This document shows, piece by piece, positions 41,223-52,294 of a stretch of DNA of 64,000 nt. The translations under genes and the position numbers were made by a program. Origin of the DNA: Prorocentrum cordatum (lineage: Eukaryota > Sar > Dinophyceae > Prorocentrales > Prorocentraceae); assembly GCA_963575745.1 (NCBI GenBank), contig CAUYUJ010004715.1, forward strand, positions 1 to 64,000. The letters are read 5' to 3'. Within the stretch, counting starts at the first letter, position 1, and every line of letters begins with the position of its first letter. The notes below the pieces were generated by a model, which was given only the letters and a program-made list of their open reading frames with translations, made no database searches and was not told the origin of the DNA.

Positions 41223-42626
41223 TTTGGGGTACACTTTTTCTGGGTTTTCGGGCGCGGCGAAGCACGCTGGCGCAGCTTCGCCGACCGCGAGCCCTCGCGC
41301 CGCGCCCAGGGGGTCATCGAACGGAAGAGGACAGGCAAATGTAAAGGCCACCGCGATTCCCTAACTCACCTGTCCGAGAACGACCTCTGGGAGACCCTCG
41401 CGGGCTACGGGAACGGCAATGGTGGCGGGGAAGGGAGTTCAGGGCCGCGGGCGTGGGTTCGGGGCGCCGAGGCAAACCCGCGGGTCCGGAAGGGGGAGTG
41501 CGACTCCGAGGAGCACGGCGCGCGCGACTGCCCCGGGCGCCGCCGACAAGGACGCGCTGTCTTCTTCAGCGCTTTTGCCCCAGCACCACCATCAGCACCA
41601 TCATCTTCGCCACTTGCTCCTCTGGGACAACAGGCGCCGCCGGGGCCGACCGATCAGCGGCCGGTGCGAGTAGCGCGCGCGGCTTGGAAGACCGCGGGGC
41701 GCTCCTGGGGCTCCTCGGCCCGTGGCCGGGGGCGCCGGGGGCGGTGATCCCTTGCAGTGCGCTCGCCGCTGGAACGGCGGATTGCCGACTCCAGCAGCGC
41801 CCGTTTTACGGCGCCGCCGCCGTCGGCGCCAGCAGCTACTCCGATCTCTTCGTCGGGCGGCTCGCGGCAGCCGGTTGGCCGCAACCGTGAGCCATTTTGG
41901 GTAGGGGCATCGTCGTCGTCCTCGCCCTTTCCGCGCGAAACCGACCTACGACGACTACGGCAGGAGATGGCCGACCCCGTGGGCCGTGCGCAAGCCTCCG
42001 CAGCGCCGACGGTTTCGTTGACTGCGTCGCCGGGCCGTCCGGCAGCCGCAGGGGAAACGCCGCCAGACGCGCTAGCTTCAGGAGCGCCGACATCACAGGC
42101 AGCTCTGGCAGTCTCCGCGGCACCGCCACCACCAACAACGCAGTAGTGGACACAAGTGGGCGGTGCCTTCCCTCTGAGACAAATCCAGGGGCGCGACTGG
42201 ATGGGCGACCTCAACGCGCGTGACGCCGCGCCCCCAACCCAGTCTGCTGACGTGCGTATGCCGATCTGGGCTTACGCACCTTCAGTTTCAGCCCTCGGCA
42301 TGAGTGCGCCATGTGGATCGAGCTCCACGTGGCCAGCGCTGTCCGCGCCGACAACTGCGTCGCCGCCAGTGCCAGAGTTTCCCCAGGACTCGGCCTTGTT
42401 CAATCAGACCAGCCTCGTCGACGTGGGCCAACCGTCTGGGAGAGTGTCCGCGTGGTTCGCCGGCTTGGATACTTGGATGTCTGGCGGTGGCCGGTCCGAG
42501 CGCGACGTGCGCGCCGCCCTCGACCGCGCGCGGCGACGTCATTTCGACGAGTTCCACAGCGCACAGCTGGCGCCCCAGCTCGCGCGGCAGCAAGATGAGC
42601 AACGACGCCAGGCCGCGGCAGAGTAG
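41223..42626 (+). pseudogene. Zinc-knuckle-containing coding remnant (Gag-like?)
   Basis: One frame is coding-like for 1.4 kb but interrupted by TGA (41745), TAG (42144) and TAG (42624). Pieces in order: FADREPSRRAQGVIERKRTG, LTHLSENDLWETLAGYGNG, then KGECDSEEHGARDCPGRRRQ, whose C-x4-H-x4-C-P matches the last three ligands of a CCHC zinc knuckle; the first Cys is replaced by Lys. Then a Ser/Ala/Pro-rich linker with FPRETDLRRLRQEMADPVGR, then GAFPLRQIQGRDWMGDLNAR and a basic helix (RDVRAALDRARRRHFDEFHS). Such knuckles are typical of retrotransposon Gag and RNA-binding proteins. Retroelement origin is inference; no protease, reverse transcriptase or integrase motif was found nearby. Confidence 0.4.
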
Positions 42627-43342
42627 GACGGAGACAGTTGTTAATCCTCCTCCTGTGCCGGCCTCTGCGCCGACTGTTCCGCGTCCTTCAGTGACGACGT
42701 TCATCGGCGACGGCAGGGAACGCCATATTTGCCCAGAGGCTTTTCAGCACGGCGAGTGGGTGGTACGCCTGCAGCGCCGCCACATCTTGCGTCAACCATG
42801 ACACTTATAATTTTTTGCAGAGAGCAGACGCCCGTTTGGTGCGCTGGCCAGCGTTCCGTGGACAACCCGACGGCATCGCCGAGTTCCGCTTGATTGGCGT
42901 GGATCGTGCACCGACGGTCCAAGTGCCTGCGGCGCCGGTTCGGGCGGCAGCAGACAGAGTGCCCGCGGTTCTGGCAATTATGTTGCAGGCCCGCGCGGCG
43001 TCGGACAGGGGCCTGCCTCAGGGTCTCGTGCAATCTCCCAGGCCGGGGGCCGGCGCAGTGGTGTCCTACGCGCCCAGACTAGACTTCGCAGTCCCTGGGG
43101 GGTTGCGATCGGCGAAACCTAAGCATTTTTCGGGGGTTCTGGGAAAGTCCAGCTCAGTGGTGTCCGATCAGACTCAGTCCTCGCCGTTCCTGTGGGGTTT
43201 CTGTGAGCAGTGCGTGTCGCAATTTTCGTGGGCTCTTGGGAGGTCCTACAACGTGGTGCTTTACGCTTTGCCTGGAGTGCACATATTCTTGATTGGATGG
43301 TACCATAGTTGTGAATATTTTACAGCATGCCATAATACATGA
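42627..43342 (+). CDS. Downstream pieces of the same locus, with possible intron
   Basis: A +1 frame takes over near 42615 (TVVNPPPVPASAPTVPRPSV, then GDGRERHICPEAFQHGEWVV) and stops at about 42801. TATAATTTTTTGCAG ends at 42820, the best splice acceptor in the window. The frame after it reads RADARLVRWPAFRGQPDGIA, then EFRLIGVDRAPTVQVPAAPV, and stays open to 43342, where the sequence is already AT-rich. A donor could not be placed. Product unknown; it could be the 3' part of the zinc-knuckle locus. Confidence 0.35.
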
Positions 43343-44056
43343 TATACGATGTTATGTTACATTTTTATCATGTTGTGTTGTATGATCGTGTTTCAGAATC
43401 GGTTATATCACATAGCCTTACAGTGCCAATGTATTATTGTTTGTAGTACATTGATTGTGCTTGATTGTAGTATTTGGTACTACGTATGTCCTCATGAAGT
43501 GCAGTATTGCTGGTTGTCGTATCTTCTCATATCGCATGGTGTAATGTTGTCGCATATTCTATGACATCGCATCATGGCACACAGCATTTCTGTATTGATT
43601 GATGTCGTACATATCCGTGTATCTATACATCTATACATATGTGCACCGTTCACATTTTATACACACGCGTACACATGTTATGTCCACATGAATATGCAAT
43701 GTGCGTCCGAATATGTCAGGTCACATTGTTTATATACTGTAGTACATTTGGGTTAATTACATAACATTCCATGAGGTACATCCTGTCTTCCTATACCATA
43801 CTCTGATTTTTGTAGTATCGCATATTTTTTCCATTAGGTATCAAAGTGTAGTATGCTGTATGATATGGCCATATTTAATGATGTTCCACCTTGTACCATA
43901 TCATATCACATCTTATCATACCCAGTCATGCCAAACCATACCATTGCATCGTATACTTTAGGATTTCGCAGTGCATGTTGTTATGTTGCGTTACATTGCA
44001 TGTCTGTGTGAAGTACGATAACATGTTTTATGAACGTATATTTTATTATGTCAAGT
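43250..44056. other. AT-rich island
   Basis: About 800 bp of clearly lower GC than anything around it, with irregular CATAT, TATCA, CATTGTA and GTATGT words and no long frame of good composition. Could be a decayed ATGT-type microsatellite or inserted foreign DNA. Confidence 0.6.
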
Positions 44057-44092
44057 TAGTACATATATATATATATATATACATATATAGAC
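44057..44092. repeat. TA microsatellite
   Basis: ACATATATATATATATATAT run closing the AT-rich island. Confidence 0.9.
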
Positions 44093-44094
44093 GT

Positions 44095-44800
44095 GGCGAC
44101 GAGGGTCGGGCCCCCTGCACAATACCCGCGCCCCCCCCCCATGGGAGTGCCAGGGCCTTTGTAGACGCCGCCAGGCAGGCCAAGACAGCTCCAAAACGGA
44201 ACACGAGGGTCCCAAAAGGTTCCCCAAAAGGTCCAAGAGCACTTTTGAGCCGGCTTAATTTCGTTCCGAAGATCCCCAACCAAGATGGCTTCCAGGCGGC
44301 CCAGGAGGCCTCCAATATCCCCAAGCGGCTTCCAAGAGACCTCTCAAGAGTGCCCCCAATGATACATTTGTTTCATGTTTCGATGGATTTTGATGGTTTT
44401 TGGGATTCTCGCCTTTTCGGCTTCAAGACGCTCCCAGACGGCCCAGGAGGCCTCAAATATCGCCCCCAGACCTTCTCGGAGGCCCCCAAGCGGGCGCCGA
44501 GGCGGTACAAAAAGCCCCCCCGGACGGCCCAATAGGCTTCCAAAGCGGCCCCACAGAACCTCTATGACCACTCAAGACGGTCCCCCAAGGGAGACCACGA
44601 ACTGAAATTTCCAGCTTTCCGCCCCTACATGTCCTCATAAAGCTTCAAGAGGCTCCCCAAAGGCCCACAAGAAGCCCCAAGAGGCCCCCACGAAGCTCCC
44701 CCGAGGCCACGCAAGAAAGAGCCTTGCGAAATGCTTCTGAAGAGCCCACCTGCACAAATAATGTCCCCGGGAGGCTCCCACGAAACTCCCCCAAGGCCCC
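44095..44800. repeat. CTTGGGGCC family, complement (C-form)
   Basis: CCCAAGAGG, CCCCAAG and GGCCCAGGAGG words every 12-30 bases. Embedded at 44361-44440 is an AT-richer core (TTTGATGGTTTTTGGGATTC, CGCCTTTTCGGCTTCAAGAC) that appears inverted at 48715-48780. Confidence 0.65.
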
Positions 44801-45340
44801 GTAAGAGCTTCGCGACATGCTCACCAAAAAACCCCAAAGGGGTGGCTTCCCAATCGTTTTCCGGCAGCCTCCCAGAGAAACCACTCTCCCGCGAGGCCCT
44901 TGACTGCCCGAGCTTGCTTGTCCACTCCGTCTCCGACGGCCGAGCCCGAACACGTCCACGACGGTTTGGGGGAAGCGCGCCAGCGTGGAAGCGTCTTGGG
45001 GACTCCTGCCTGGGGACCCCCGCGGGCGATGGGGGGCTGGTGGCGCCCAGAGGCTCCAGGACGCGGCCGGTTGGCACCTCAGGAGTCCACGTCCGCTTCC
45101 GGGTGCTTCCAAGACGGCCTCGAAGGCGTTGGAGAACGCCCAGGGTGGTCCCAGAGGCCCCCGTAGACGCCGCAGGAGCGCTTCAGGAGATATCTCTAAG
45201 ACAGCCCAAGAGGCTCCAGGCCAACCTCCCGGCGGCACTCCCAAGGCAACTCTTCAAGCTTCGCGGATCCCCACCAGCCCATTCAGAAGCCCTGCCCACG
45301 AGAGCTGACGGAAAAAGGGACGAAGGGACACATCTAGGGA
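44801..45340. other. GC-rich segment, mixed with C-form repeats
   Basis: 44860-45070 reads fairly well in plus frames (GSAPAWKRLGDSCLGTPAGD) and in the minus strand; 45100-45260 returns to CCAAGAGGC repeats. No frame is clearly favoured. Confidence 0.25.
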
Positions 45341-45434
45341 AACAAAGCGAGCAACCAGGATGAACCGAGAGACCTCTGGGAGTAAGGGGGTCGCCTTGGA
45401 AGGCCTCTTCGGGCCATCCCTGGGGGCCGCGTGG

Positions 45435-45570
45435 GGGCGACGGGCAGAGGAGGAGGAAGAGGAGGAGGAGGTTGAGGGATCCAAAGAGTGTGATCCCTGG
45501 TGCTGCTGCTGCTGGTGGTGGTGCTGCTGATGTTGTTGCTGCCTCTGCTGGTGCTGCGGCTGGTGCCCTG
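45435..45570. repeat. GGA then CTG/GTG triplet runs
   Basis: GGAGGA run at 45445-45472, then GCTGCTGGTGGTGCTGCTG-type triplets at 45498-45568. Confidence 0.8.
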
Positions 45571-45639
45571 GAAGGCCTGTTGGGGCCATCTAGGAAAGCA
45601 TCGATCAAAAGATGGGGTGTCCTCGATTTCGGCCCCCTC

Positions 45640-45810
45640 CCAGGAGCCCTCAAAATCGCCTCTTGGAGCTCTCCTGGGGCTCTTTGGGAGGGTATTGGAG
45701 CTCTCCTGGGGCTCTTTTAGCCGTCTTGGGGCCCTCTTGGGGCCCTCTTGGGGCTCTCTTGGGGCCCTCTTGGAAGCCCTGGAAGGCCTCTTGGGGCCAT
45801 CTTGAAGGCC
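45640..45810. repeat. CTTGGGGCC family (G-form)
   Basis: GGCCCTCTTGGGGCTCTCTT units, among the most regular of the family in this window. Confidence 0.8.
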
Positions 45811-45842
45811 ATCGATGAACAGAGAGATGGGGCAACGTTCGC

Positions 45843-46070
45843 CCCCCCCCAAAGATGCCAAAATGGGGCCCAAACCTTAGTAAAACCAATGATTTGGGCG
45901 CCCAGAGGGTTGGTGGGATCTCCCCTCCCAAAGAGGCCCAAATGGGGCCAAAACCTTATCAAAACCAATGATTTTGGCGCCCAGAGGGCTTGTGGGATAA
46001 CGTTGGGTACCCCCCCAAAAAGGCCAAAATGAGGCCACAAACTTAGTAAAACTAATGATGTTGGCTTCCT
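45843..46070. repeat. ~80-bp tandem repeat, three units
   Basis: Each unit has GGCCCAAATGGGGCC, AACCTTAGTAAAACCAATGA and GGCGCCCAGAGGG(C/T)T.GTGGGAT. Units start near 45849, 45927 and 46013. The last phrase recurs at 46209 and 61300-61330. Confidence 0.75.
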
Positions 46071-46329
46071 TGCCGAGGCCGTTTTGGACGCCCTGACACC
46101 TCGCAGGGGGGCCCGAAAAACTCCAGGGGAGGGGTAAGGGGAGGGGTAAACCCCTGCCCGTAGGGGAAGATGGATTTTTTGGAAGAGGGAAGAGGCATCT
46201 CGTTAGACCACCTGTCGCCCAAAGGGCTGGTGGGATTTGCCTTGAGTCTTGTAGTGTGTTTTCAAGGTTTCTGGGAAGTCCGTGTTGCAAGAGGAGCGCT
46301 CATCACGCTCCAAGATTGCCGAAAAGGAT
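46071..46329. repeat. Dispersed segment shared with 61.18-61.34 kb
   Basis: GCCGAGGCC.T.TTGGACGCCC, AAACCCCT.CCCG and GCCCAAAGGGCTGGTGGGAT are shared in order with 61180-61345. Possibly a short non-autonomous element. Confidence 0.55.
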
Positions 46330-46600
46330 CCCGAAGAGAGCACATAAACACCGAGCAACTTGCCGAAACGGCTCAAGACGCGCCCAAAACAGCCCAGACT
46401 GCCCCCATACGACTCCACGACGAACTCCGAGGCGCCCGACGACGGTCCCAACGGCACCCGAAAACGCACAGGGTGGCCCCAAGGCAGCCCCAGAGGCCCC
46501 AAGACGCCCCAAGAGCGTTTCAGGAGAGCCCCCAGACGGCCCAAGATGCCCCCGTGGACGCCCCAAGAGGGTTCGAGGAGAATTTCCCGGGGAGCCTCCG
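46330..46600. repeat. CTTGGGGCC family, complement
   Basis: Diverged GGCCCAAGA/GGCCCCAAGACG words. Both strands are open for 90-150 codons but the composition follows the repeat. Confidence 0.55.
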
Positions 46601-46949
46601 GAACAACATTTACAGATTTTCGATTGTTTGACTGATGTTTTCTAGGATGCTTCGAATCCATCCTAATCATACCCAAGCAGTGCCATTTTCAAGCCGCCCA
46701 AGCGCCCTGAAAGCAGCAAGAAGAAACTTCAAGGAGCCCCCACCACGAAGACTCACAAGCTTTCTGAGCATAGCCTGGGGGATCATGGGATCATGCAGGA
46801 AGCCCCGACAAACACCCACGAATCATCCGACATATAATTCAGGCGCCGAAAGGGTGAACACCTCCGGCGCGCCAGACTGTACATGCGGAGCGGCATGTGT
46901 AAACATAGCGATGGCAGCAACGGGCGTCGTCGACTATGCTTGCAGTAGC
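46601..46949. other. Single-copy segment
   Basis: A plus frame of ~105 codons (46635-46952) is open with moderately balanced composition (KAARRNFKEPPPRRLTSFLS). No domain; not called. Confidence 0.2.
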
Positions 46950-47281
46950 TAAGCGCGCGTAGCGCGCGTGGTTCTAGTGTATGTACACATGTATACATGT
47001 CAGTGTGTCCATATGTATATATGCATGCATCTATGCATGCATGTATGTATGCATCTCTGCATGTATGTGTGCATGTATGTATGTGTGCATGTCTGTATGT
47101 ATGTATGTATGCATGCATTTATGCATGCATGTATGTATGTATGTATGTATGTATGTATGTATGTATGTATGTATGTGTGTGGGTGTGTATGTATATATGT
47201 ACGTATGTATGTATGTATGTATGTGTGTGTATGTATGTATGTGTGTGTATGTGTGTATGTATGTATGTATGTCTGTCTGTA

Positions 47282-47312
<31 letters not shown>

Positions 47313-48045
47313 ATGTATGTATGTATGTATGTATGTATGTATGTATGTGTGTATGTACGTATGTATGTATGTACGCATGTATGTATGTATGCATGCATGC
47401 ATGTATGTATGTATGCATGTATGCATATATGCATGTATGCATGCACGCATGCATGTATGTATGCATGTATGCATGTATGTCTATATGTATACATGCATGC
47501 ATGCATGCATGCATGCATGTATGTATGTATGTATGTGTGTATGTGTGTATGCATGCATGAATGTAGGTCTATATATGCATATACATGTACGTGTATGTAT
47601 GTATGTATGTATATACAGATATATGTAGGTGTATGTATTTGTATGCATGTGTATGTATGTGTGTAGGTATACGTATGTATGCATGTACGCATGTATGTAT
47701 GTATGGATGTATGTATGCATGCATGCATTCACGTATGTATGTATGTATGTATGTATGCATACATGTATGTAGGTGCCTGCATATGTAGGTATGTATGTTT
47801 GTATGTATGTAGACATGCATGCCAGTAATGTTGTACGTAATGTATGTATGTGTGCATGCCTGTATTTATATATGTATGCATGCATGTATGTATGTATGTA
47901 TGTATGTATGTATGCATGTGTGTATATACATGTGTATGCAGGTGTATACATGTATATACATATGCGTATGCATGCATGCATGCATGCATGCACGCACGTC
48001 TGCACGTATGTATGTATGCATGCATTTATGTTTGTATGTATATGG
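46950..48045. repeat. ATGT/ATGC tetranucleotide array, 1.1 kb
   Basis: (TATG)n with TGCA, TGTG and TCTG variants. Every frame translates to Met/Tyr/Val/Cys or His/Thr/Tyr/Ile strings. Long alternating purine/pyrimidine runs make it Z-DNA- and cruciform-prone. Confidence 0.95.
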
Positions 48046-48199
48046 TAGTGGCCTCTGGCCAGTGCCGCCGATCTGGGGGCGCTCCCGATGCGATCTTGTT
48101 GGTGGAAGGGGAGGTGGAGCAGTAGGTCGAGGATGAGGCGGAGGGAGGTGGAGGGAGGGATTGCCTCACGATGGCCGAAGACGGCCTAAGCAGCCCCAA

Positions 48200-48415
48200 A
48201 GAGGCTTCCAAGACTGCCCAGGAGGAGGGGGAGAGGAGGAGGAGGAGGAGGAGGAGGAGGAGGATGAAGAGGAGGAGGAGGAGGAGGAGGAGGAGGAGGA
48301 GGAGGAAAAGGAGGAGTTGGATGAGGAGGAAGAGGAGGAGGAGGAGAAGGAGGAGGGAGGAGGAGGAGGGAGCGGGAGGAGGAGAGAGGAGGTGGGAGGA
48401 GGAGGAGGAGTGGGG
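48200..48415. repeat. GGA array
   Basis: GGA/GAG triplets with occasional TTG and AAG, continuing into the CTTGGGG family. Confidence 0.9.
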
Positions 48416-48740
48416 CCTATTGGGGTCCCCCTGAGGCCTCCTGGGGGGCCTCTGAGAGGCCTCGTGGGCTTTATTGGGAGTCTCTTGCGCCGGAAGACTC
48501 AAGTGTTGGGTCGGGTTCCCTCTCTGGGGGTTCTGTTTTGGCCGTCTTGGGGCCCTCTCGGAGCGCCTTGGGTGCCTCCGAGGTAGTCCTGGAGCCCTCT
48601 TGGGCCGTCTTGGGGCCCTCTTGAGTAGCCTTGGGGCTCTTTGGGCAGTTTTGGGCGCTCTTGGGGGCCTCTTTGGCCGTCTTGGTGCGATCTTGTGGGC
48701 CTCTTGGGCTGTCTTGGAGCGTCGGAAACCCGAAAAGGCG
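48416..48740. repeat. CTTGGGGCC family (G-form)
   Basis: Followed at 48715-48800 by the conserved core (GAGCGTCGGAAACCCGAAAA, TGTCAAAATCCGTCAAAGAC) that lies inverted at 44361-44440. Confidence 0.75.
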
Positions 48741-48799
48741 AGCATGTCAAAATCCGTCAAAGACGATCGGAAAACATACGATTTTGGTCTCATGAGCCT

Positions 48800-49002
48800 C
48801 TCTTGGGGGTGCTGTTGGAGCGCTCTTGGGGCCTCTTGGGGGGCCCCCTCCTCCCCACCCCCCTACCCCTGCAGAGCCACCCCGGCACCCACCCCCCAGC
48901 AGAGCAGAAGCTCAGGAACTGAAGCTGAGGCTACATCTAAGGCTCTCTCAAACTCACGCGCCGGATCGGCGGATGTATATATGTATGAGTGCGTGCGCGC
49001 AT

Positions 49003-49006
<4 letters not shown>
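48800..49006. other. Single-copy spacer
   Basis: No gene seen; short plus frame at 48826-49008 without good composition. Confidence 0.3.
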
Positions 49007-49054
<48 letters not shown>

Positions 49055-49060
49055 CTGTGT
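49007..49060. repeat. GT microsatellite
   Basis: About 23 GT dinucleotides. Confidence 0.95.
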
Positions 49061-49261
49061 GACTTCGGAACTAGGCGGTCCTGATGTGTAGAAACGTATT
49101 GGCCACGTCCCTGGGTATTTTGAACCATGCATGCAAAACGTGCGATGTGACACCCGTGGTTCCATGAAGTTTGAACCCATGTTCAGTGCAGTGGGTTGGA
49201 GTGGCCAGGTCGGCGGTGAGGGGAGTAGGGGCAGGCAAATGAGGAGTCCGAGAGAGCCAGA

Positions 49262-49365
49262 GGAGGAGGAGGAGGAGGAGGAGGAGGAGGAGGAGGAGGA
49301 GGAGGAAGACGAGGACGAGGAGGAGGAGGATGAGGATGAGGATGTGGAGGAAGATATGAGGTCGA
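49262..49365. repeat. GGA/GAG tract
   Basis: Triplet purine run flanked by single-copy sequence; 49365-49735 holds no convincing gene. Confidence 0.9.
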
Positions 49366-49735
49366 GGGACATCAAAATGACGAGGGGGAGTATGACGTGG
49401 AGGCAGAGGAATGGTGGAGAATGGGAGACACAAGAGAGGGTACGGGATGCGAAGGCAGACGGAGGGTAAGAGGCATGTGGTGGTCACGCGTTGGCTCGTA
49501 CAGAAGTCTGCGCATTGTAGGCACCGATCGGGTGTTGACAGGCCCCCCCTGGCCCGAGATGTCCCCAGATTGGCACTCCATTGTGAAGACCCTGGGGCCC
49601 TCTGGGCCTCGTGAGGTGTGCTCCGGAGGCTATAGTCGGGAGGGGCAAAGAGCAGCAAGGACACACCGCTGCGGTTAGATGGCGTCGGTAGCGCGCTGAT
49701 GGTTCCCCATGTCCTGCTCGTTCCTCCTGTCACCT

Positions 49736-49840
49736 CGAGCACTCCTCCTCCTCCTTCCTCCTCCTCCTTCTGCTCTCCTCCTCCTCCTCCTCCTGCTTCT
49801 CCTCCTCCTCCTCTCCTCCTCCTCCTCCTCCTCCTCCGAT
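49736..49840. repeat. TCC polypyrimidine tract
   Basis: Pyrimidine-rich on the plus strand, separated from the GGA array at 50070 by ~230 bp of GC-rich sequence, so complementary polypurine/polypyrimidine tracts face each other. Confidence 0.9.
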
Positions 49841-50069
49841 GGGGGGGGGAGGGAAGCAGGGGGGGGGGGGAGGCTGCTGGTGGAGGAAGCAGCCCGCTTG
49901 GGTGTGCGCAGCGGCCGGGCGGGGCGCAGCTCCAGGCCTTGCGCGCGGTCCAAGGCGCTGGGCCGTGGCGGGGCTCGGGGATCGGTGCGGCCAAAAGGTG
50001 CGGCGTGCGGCCAAAAGGTGCTGACCGGCGGGGGGGAGGGGAGGGGGAGCTGGGGGGGGCTCGTGAGAG

Positions 50070-50390
50070 GAAGAAAGGGAAGGGAGGAGAGGAGGAGGAG
50101 GAGGAGGCGGGAGAGGAGGCGGAGGGGAGAGGCGGGAGGAGGAGGAGGAGGAGGAGAGGAGGAGGAGGAGGAGGAGGAGGAGGAGGCGGAGGAGGAGGAG
50201 GAGGAGGAGGAGGAGGAGGAGGAGGAGGAGGAGGAGGAGGCGGGAGGAGGAGGCGGGAGGAGGAGAGGAGGCGGGAGGAGGAGGCGGAGGAGGAGGCGGG
50301 GAGGAGGAGGAGGAGGGGAGGAGAGGAGGAGGAGGAGGAGGAGGAGGAGGAGAGGAGGAGGAGGAGGAGGAGGAGGAGGAGGACGAGGAG
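50070..50390. repeat. GGA array
   Basis: GGA triplets with GGCGGGA variants, ending next to a diverged DR1. Confidence 0.95.
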
Positions 50391-50399
50391 GGTCATTGC

Positions 50400-50720
50400 A
50401 AGTCTAGGATGCATCAATACTTCATGATGCCGTCGCGTCCCATGTTCTATCATGCATTCATGCAGGCATTCCTTTTCATTGCAGGGAATGTTCTATTGAA
50501 CGACTAGCGCCCGATGAGTCTGGCCTTCAGTCGTCAGTCCCGTTTCGGCCTCAGGCGATAGTCCCATGTTGAAGATGAGCCGTAATTCGCCACCTATGTA
50601 TGGGGCCGTCTCAAGACGAAGGTGCGCGGCTCTAAGACGCGCGCGCTATCTCGTGAAGGACACCCGCCCTTGATCCTCGCAGCCGTTGGAATCTCCAGCT
50701 GCCTGTGGCAAGCCCCGCCG
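50400..50720 (+). mobile_element. Diverged DR1 copy
   Basis: Right of the GGA array, GTGCGCGGCTCTAAGACG, ACACCCGCCCTTGATCC and CATTGCAGGGAATGTTCT are recognisable as DR1 words in order. Similarity is low, so this is a weak assignment. Confidence 0.35.
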
Positions 50721-50799
50721 CCGCGCCGGAGCAGCAGCGCAGCGTGAGGGAGGTTGAATGCGCAACTTGGAACTTGTGTGTGTGCCCTTTCTGAAGACC

Positions 50800-51235
50800 T
50801 CTCGGGAGCCTTTCAGGTCCGTCTGGGAGGACTGGTGGTGGTCTGTATGGGGGGACCTTTGGGAGGCATCTTAGGGGGTCTCTGGGGCCTCTCGGGGCCC
50901 CCCTTGGGGCTCCTCGGGGGACCTTTTTGGGGTGGCCCTCTCGGGCCGTGTGGGGCTCCCCTCGGGCCGTCTCGAGGGCCTTTGAGGGCCGTCGTGGGCC
51001 CCCTTGGCCGTCTCAGGGGCCTTTTGTGGGCTGCTTTGGGCCATGGAGGACCAGGACATTCAGATGTGCCAGAGCCCTCAGTATACGTAATGTGTCCTGG
51101 GTCCTCTTTGGCGCTCTCTTTGGACCCTGTCAGGCCGTCTTGGTCTTAGGGGCCTCTGGAGCTGTCCTGAGGCCATCCCGGGTCATCTCGGGGCCGCCTT
51201 GGAGGCCTTTTTGGCCGTCTTGGGGCAACATTGGT
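50800..51235. repeat. CTTGGGGCC family (G-form)
   Basis: GGGGCCTCTCGGGG and GGCCGTCTTGG variants, more diverged than at 45.7 kb. Confidence 0.6.
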
Positions 51236-51499
51236 TGCCGTGGAACTTTTTTCATGGCTTGGCTGGCGTACATCTAGCTGTTTGTATTGATGTTTGCTAT
51301 GTTTTAGATGTTCGGGCCGTGTGCTGACTTTTTTTTAGGTTTGGGATCTTCTTGCCCTCCTCGGGAGGGGGGGGCCGGTTTTGACCGCCCTCGGGGGAGC
51401 ATCTTTTCGGTCCTTTATTCTTTTATGTGTAGTCCGCACGGGAACTTCCCGCCATTCCTCTCTCTATCAGAATGGGTATGCCAGAGCTATGTTAGGATG
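51236..51499. other. Single-copy spacer
   Basis: No gene or array seen. Contains a short T-run at 51330-51336 and TCGGGAGGGGGGG. Confidence 0.3.
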
Positions 51500-52200
51500 C
51501 CTGGGTGCCGACTTAAAGCAATATCGGAACCTCATGCGGGGACGATTGGCGATCGCAGCGTAAGTTGCGAGGGACCGTGGTCGCCGGGTGCGAACCTGGC
51601 GTAGTTTGCCACATAAGCTGGCCGCGGGAGCGCGAATCTGGCGTATTTGCAGAGAGGATTCTGGCCTCGGCAGTGCGCATCCGTGCCGTCATTTGCATGG
51701 AATTCCGGGCCTCGAGAGACCGCTGAATTTGTATAGCTTGCAGGGGGAATCTGGCTTCGGGCGGGTGACCCTGGCGTACAGGAGGAGGAGGAGGAGGAGG
51801 AGGAGGAGGAGGAGGAGGAGGAGGAGAAGGAGGAGGAAAAGGAGAAGGAGGAAAGGGGAAGGAGGAGGAGGGGAGGAGGAGGAGGAGGAGGAGGAGGGAG
51901 GAGGAGGAGGAGGAGGAGGAGGAGGAGGAGGAAGAGAATCTGGTTTCGGGAGCGCGGATCTGGCGAAACTTGCAGAAAAAAGTAGTGTCCAGTCTCGGGA
52001 GCGCGAGCCCCGTGACATCTACAGAGGCTCTCGGCACTGGGGGCGCGACTCCGGTGTGGCTAACGAGGGCTCCTGGCATCGGGAGCGCGACCTTGGCTTG
52101 CTTTACAAAGAAAATGGCCTTCGGGGCGCGAGTATTATATGATTTGCGGAGGCATGTGGCCCCTGGGGTGCGAGTATCATGTGGTTTTACAGGCCCTTGG
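51500..52200. repeat. ~44-bp repeat family R44, copy 2
   Basis: GCGGGAGCGCGAATCTGGCG, TCTGGCCTCGG and TTTGCAGAG words every ~40-50 bases, as at 0.83-1.85 kb. A GGA tract (51780-51932) interrupts the array inside a unit. Confidence 0.6.
51780..51932. repeat. GGA tract inside R44
   Basis: Interrupts the repeat after TGACCCTGGCGTACA; the R44 phase resumes after it. Confidence 0.9.
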
Positions 52201-52294
52201 ACCCTCCACGGAATTCGGAGAAACCCAGGGGTGGAAGGCAGATGAGCGGTTTTCGGCTCCACCCCCTCGCGCGGACAGTGACAGTTTACGGTAG

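Noticed and set aside
46968-47728. Cys/Tyr/Met/Val-rich and His/Thr/Ile/Tyr-rich frames of 180-240 codons
   Set aside because: Direct translations of the ATGT array.
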